From Elusimicrobia bacterium UBA5214 (GTDB lineage Bacteria; Elusimicrobiota; UBA5214), in the NCBI GenBank assembly GCA_002412545.1, contig DHVG01000027.1:39953-103952 (forward strand): a DNA stretch of 64,000 nucleotides, in the 5' to 3' direction. A program made the position numbers and the translations under genes. Shown in pieces: positions 63,154-64,000 of the stretch. The notes under the pieces are model-generated. The model saw only the letters and a list, made by a program, of their open reading frames with translations, did no database searches and was not told the origin of the DNA. The first letter of the stretch is position 1. The number at the start of each line of letters is the position of its first letter.

Positions 63154-63678
63154 TTAAATCAAATGTTTCAGTTTAGTTTTCAGGTTCTGGCGGGCACGAA
63201 AAATAAGTGATTTCACTGAACTTACTGAACAACCGAGTAGTTCACCGATTTCCTGGTATGATTTATCTTCGTAATGGCAAAGGATAAGTGCTAAACGCTG
63301 ATTTTTAGGTAAAGAAAGGAGTGCTTTCTGGATTTCTTTTTTTATTTCAGTATTTTCACTACTTCCATTAGTAGTGGAGGGAAGGATGGACAAATCTTCT
63401 AAACTTAGAGGAGTTTTCTTCCTTCGCCAGTTGAAACAAAGATTAGCCGTAATCCGGTAAAGCCAGGTAGAAAATTTCGCTTTTGGTTGCCATGTCTCTC
63501 TTGCTCGGTAAACCCGTAAAAAAACTTCCTGAGTTAAATCTTCGGCATCGTTGCTATTTCCAAGAAAATGATATACAAGATTGAGGATAGATTTTTCATA
63601 TTTTTTTAGTAATTCTTCAAATGCGGAAATATCACCTTCTTTGAACTTTAGCATCAACTCATTATCTTGGTCATCCAT
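63154..63678 (-). CDS. ECF (sigma-70 family) RNA polymerase sigma factor
   Basis: The 174-aa protein has region 2 (FEELLKKYEKSILNLVYHFL, NDAEDLTQEVFLRVYRARET, KFSTWLYRITANLCFNWRRK) and region 4 (LPKNQRLALILCHYEDKSYQ, EIGELLGCSVSSVKSLIFRA), with no region 1 or 3, as in ECF factors. It starts 17 nt after a TlpA-like gene. No anti-sigma gene follows directly. The only one in the window starts at 57416 on the same strand, followed by a CnrX-like sensor and metal efflux genes, and is its likely partner. Confidence 0.93.
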   Translation of the reverse strand: MDDQDNELMLKFKEGDISAFEELLKKYEKSILNLVYHFLGNSNDAEDLTQEVFLRVYRARETWQPKAKFSTWLYRITANLCFNWRRKKTPLSLEDLSILPSTTNGSSENTEIKKEIQKALLSLPKNQRLALILCHYEDKSYQEIGELLGCSVSSVKSLIFRARQNLKTKLKHLI

Positions 63679-63694
63679 TTCGTTTTAGAAGCGA

Positions 63695-64000
63695 CTACTT
63701 CTTAGATAATAATTTTTCTATTTCTTTCTTATATTTTACAAAGTCCGCCTTATTAAAATCTTCTTGTTTCAGGATTATTTTTCCTTCTTTATCTACTAAA
63801 ATTACTACAAAAAAATTTTCTTTATTGATTCCCAATCTTTTGAGAAAAACAAATTCCGGGTCACGAGCAATCAACCAGGAAAGATTATACTTCTTAATGA
63901 AAGGTTTAACTATTTCTTCTATAGAATGTTTACGGAAAATAGCGATGGTGACTAATCCCCTTTGGCTAAATTGTTTACTCAGATGGTTAATCATTTCTAT
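63695..64000 (-). CDS. TlpA/AhpC-like thioredoxin-fold protein, partial (5' end beyond window)
   Basis: The frame stays open to the window edge, so the first in-frame ATG (63994) is probably internal. The visible 101 codons show the C-terminal half of a TlpA/peroxiredoxin fold: RGLVTIAIFRKHSIEEIVKP, the cis-proline-side strand FFVVILVDKEGKIIL and a final helix. The active-site CxxC would lie upstream, outside the window. It is just upstream of the sigma gene and may be co-transcribed with it. Confidence 0.75.
   Translation of the reverse strand: MEMINHLSKQFSQRGLVTIAIFRKHSIEEIVKPFIKKYNLSWLIARDPEFVFLKRLGINKENFFVVILVDKEGKIILKQEDFNKADFVKYKKEIEKLLSKK

Overview
The window looks like chromosomal DNA of an uncultured, AT-rich Gram-negative bacterium of a candidate-phylum type. 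The evidence is outer-membrane barrels and PorV-like proteins, giant secreted proteins with FlgD-like or type IX-like C-terminal sorting domains, a TolC/RND efflux system, a Tat-exported selenocysteine formate dehydrogenase, and a very heavy load of small palindromic repeats. A precise phylum cannot be read from sequence alone. No rRNA, tRNA or CRISPR array was seen.

Layout. (1) 1-33.8 kb, minus strand: a surface-protein locus. One open frame of at least 5,256 codons runs off the left edge of the window. It is built from carboxypeptidase-regulatory-like beta-sandwich modules with PKD, CBM9/DOMON-like, LecA-like, PPC and alpha/alpha-toroid insertions. With it lie a 1,733-aa relative, two PorV-like outer-membrane proteins, a beta-helix protein, an FN3/lamin-tail protein and smaller secreted proteins. 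Several of these promoters share a CRP/FNR-like box, TGTAATAAAAATCACA, 10-11 bp upstream of a TTGACA -35 box. (2) 33.9-41.6 kb, minus: selenocysteine formate dehydrogenase (alpha, Fe-S beta, cytochrome b gamma), FdhE, a Rossmann protein, a porin and a candidate short transcript. (3) 41.7-44.7 kb, minus: selenium supply, with a cysteine-desulfurase-like enzyme, a DUF3343 carrier-like protein and SelD, itself a UGA-encoded selenoprotein. (4) 44.7-57.4 kb, minus: metal handling, with permease, YHS and CxxC metal-binding proteins, a P2-type ATPase, a Cu/Ag-type RND pump (CusCBA-like), a periplasmic CnrX/Spy-like sensor and a zinc-finger anti-sigma factor. A Y1 (RAYT) transposase and a GxxExxY gene sit inside this block. 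(5) 57.5-62.6 kb, plus: an ArsR-controlled cluster (permease, CcdA-like protein, thioredoxin-fold protein, MtrA-like corrinoid-protein homologue, ArsD-like protein). (6) 62.6-64 kb, minus: remains of a toxin-antitoxin pair, an ECF sigma factor and a truncated TlpA-like gene.

Two themes stand out. First, several unrelated small repeat families sit inside genes, not only between them. They lie in the signal peptides of four secreted proteins, in cytosolic loops of the P-type ATPase and the desulfurase, and at the 3' ends of at least six genes, always keeping the frame. Second, the plus-strand arsenic-type cluster sits exactly between a minus-strand ECF sigma gene and a minus-strand anti-sigma/sensor/efflux operon, as if it had split a sigma/anti-sigma/CnrX-type metal-response operon.
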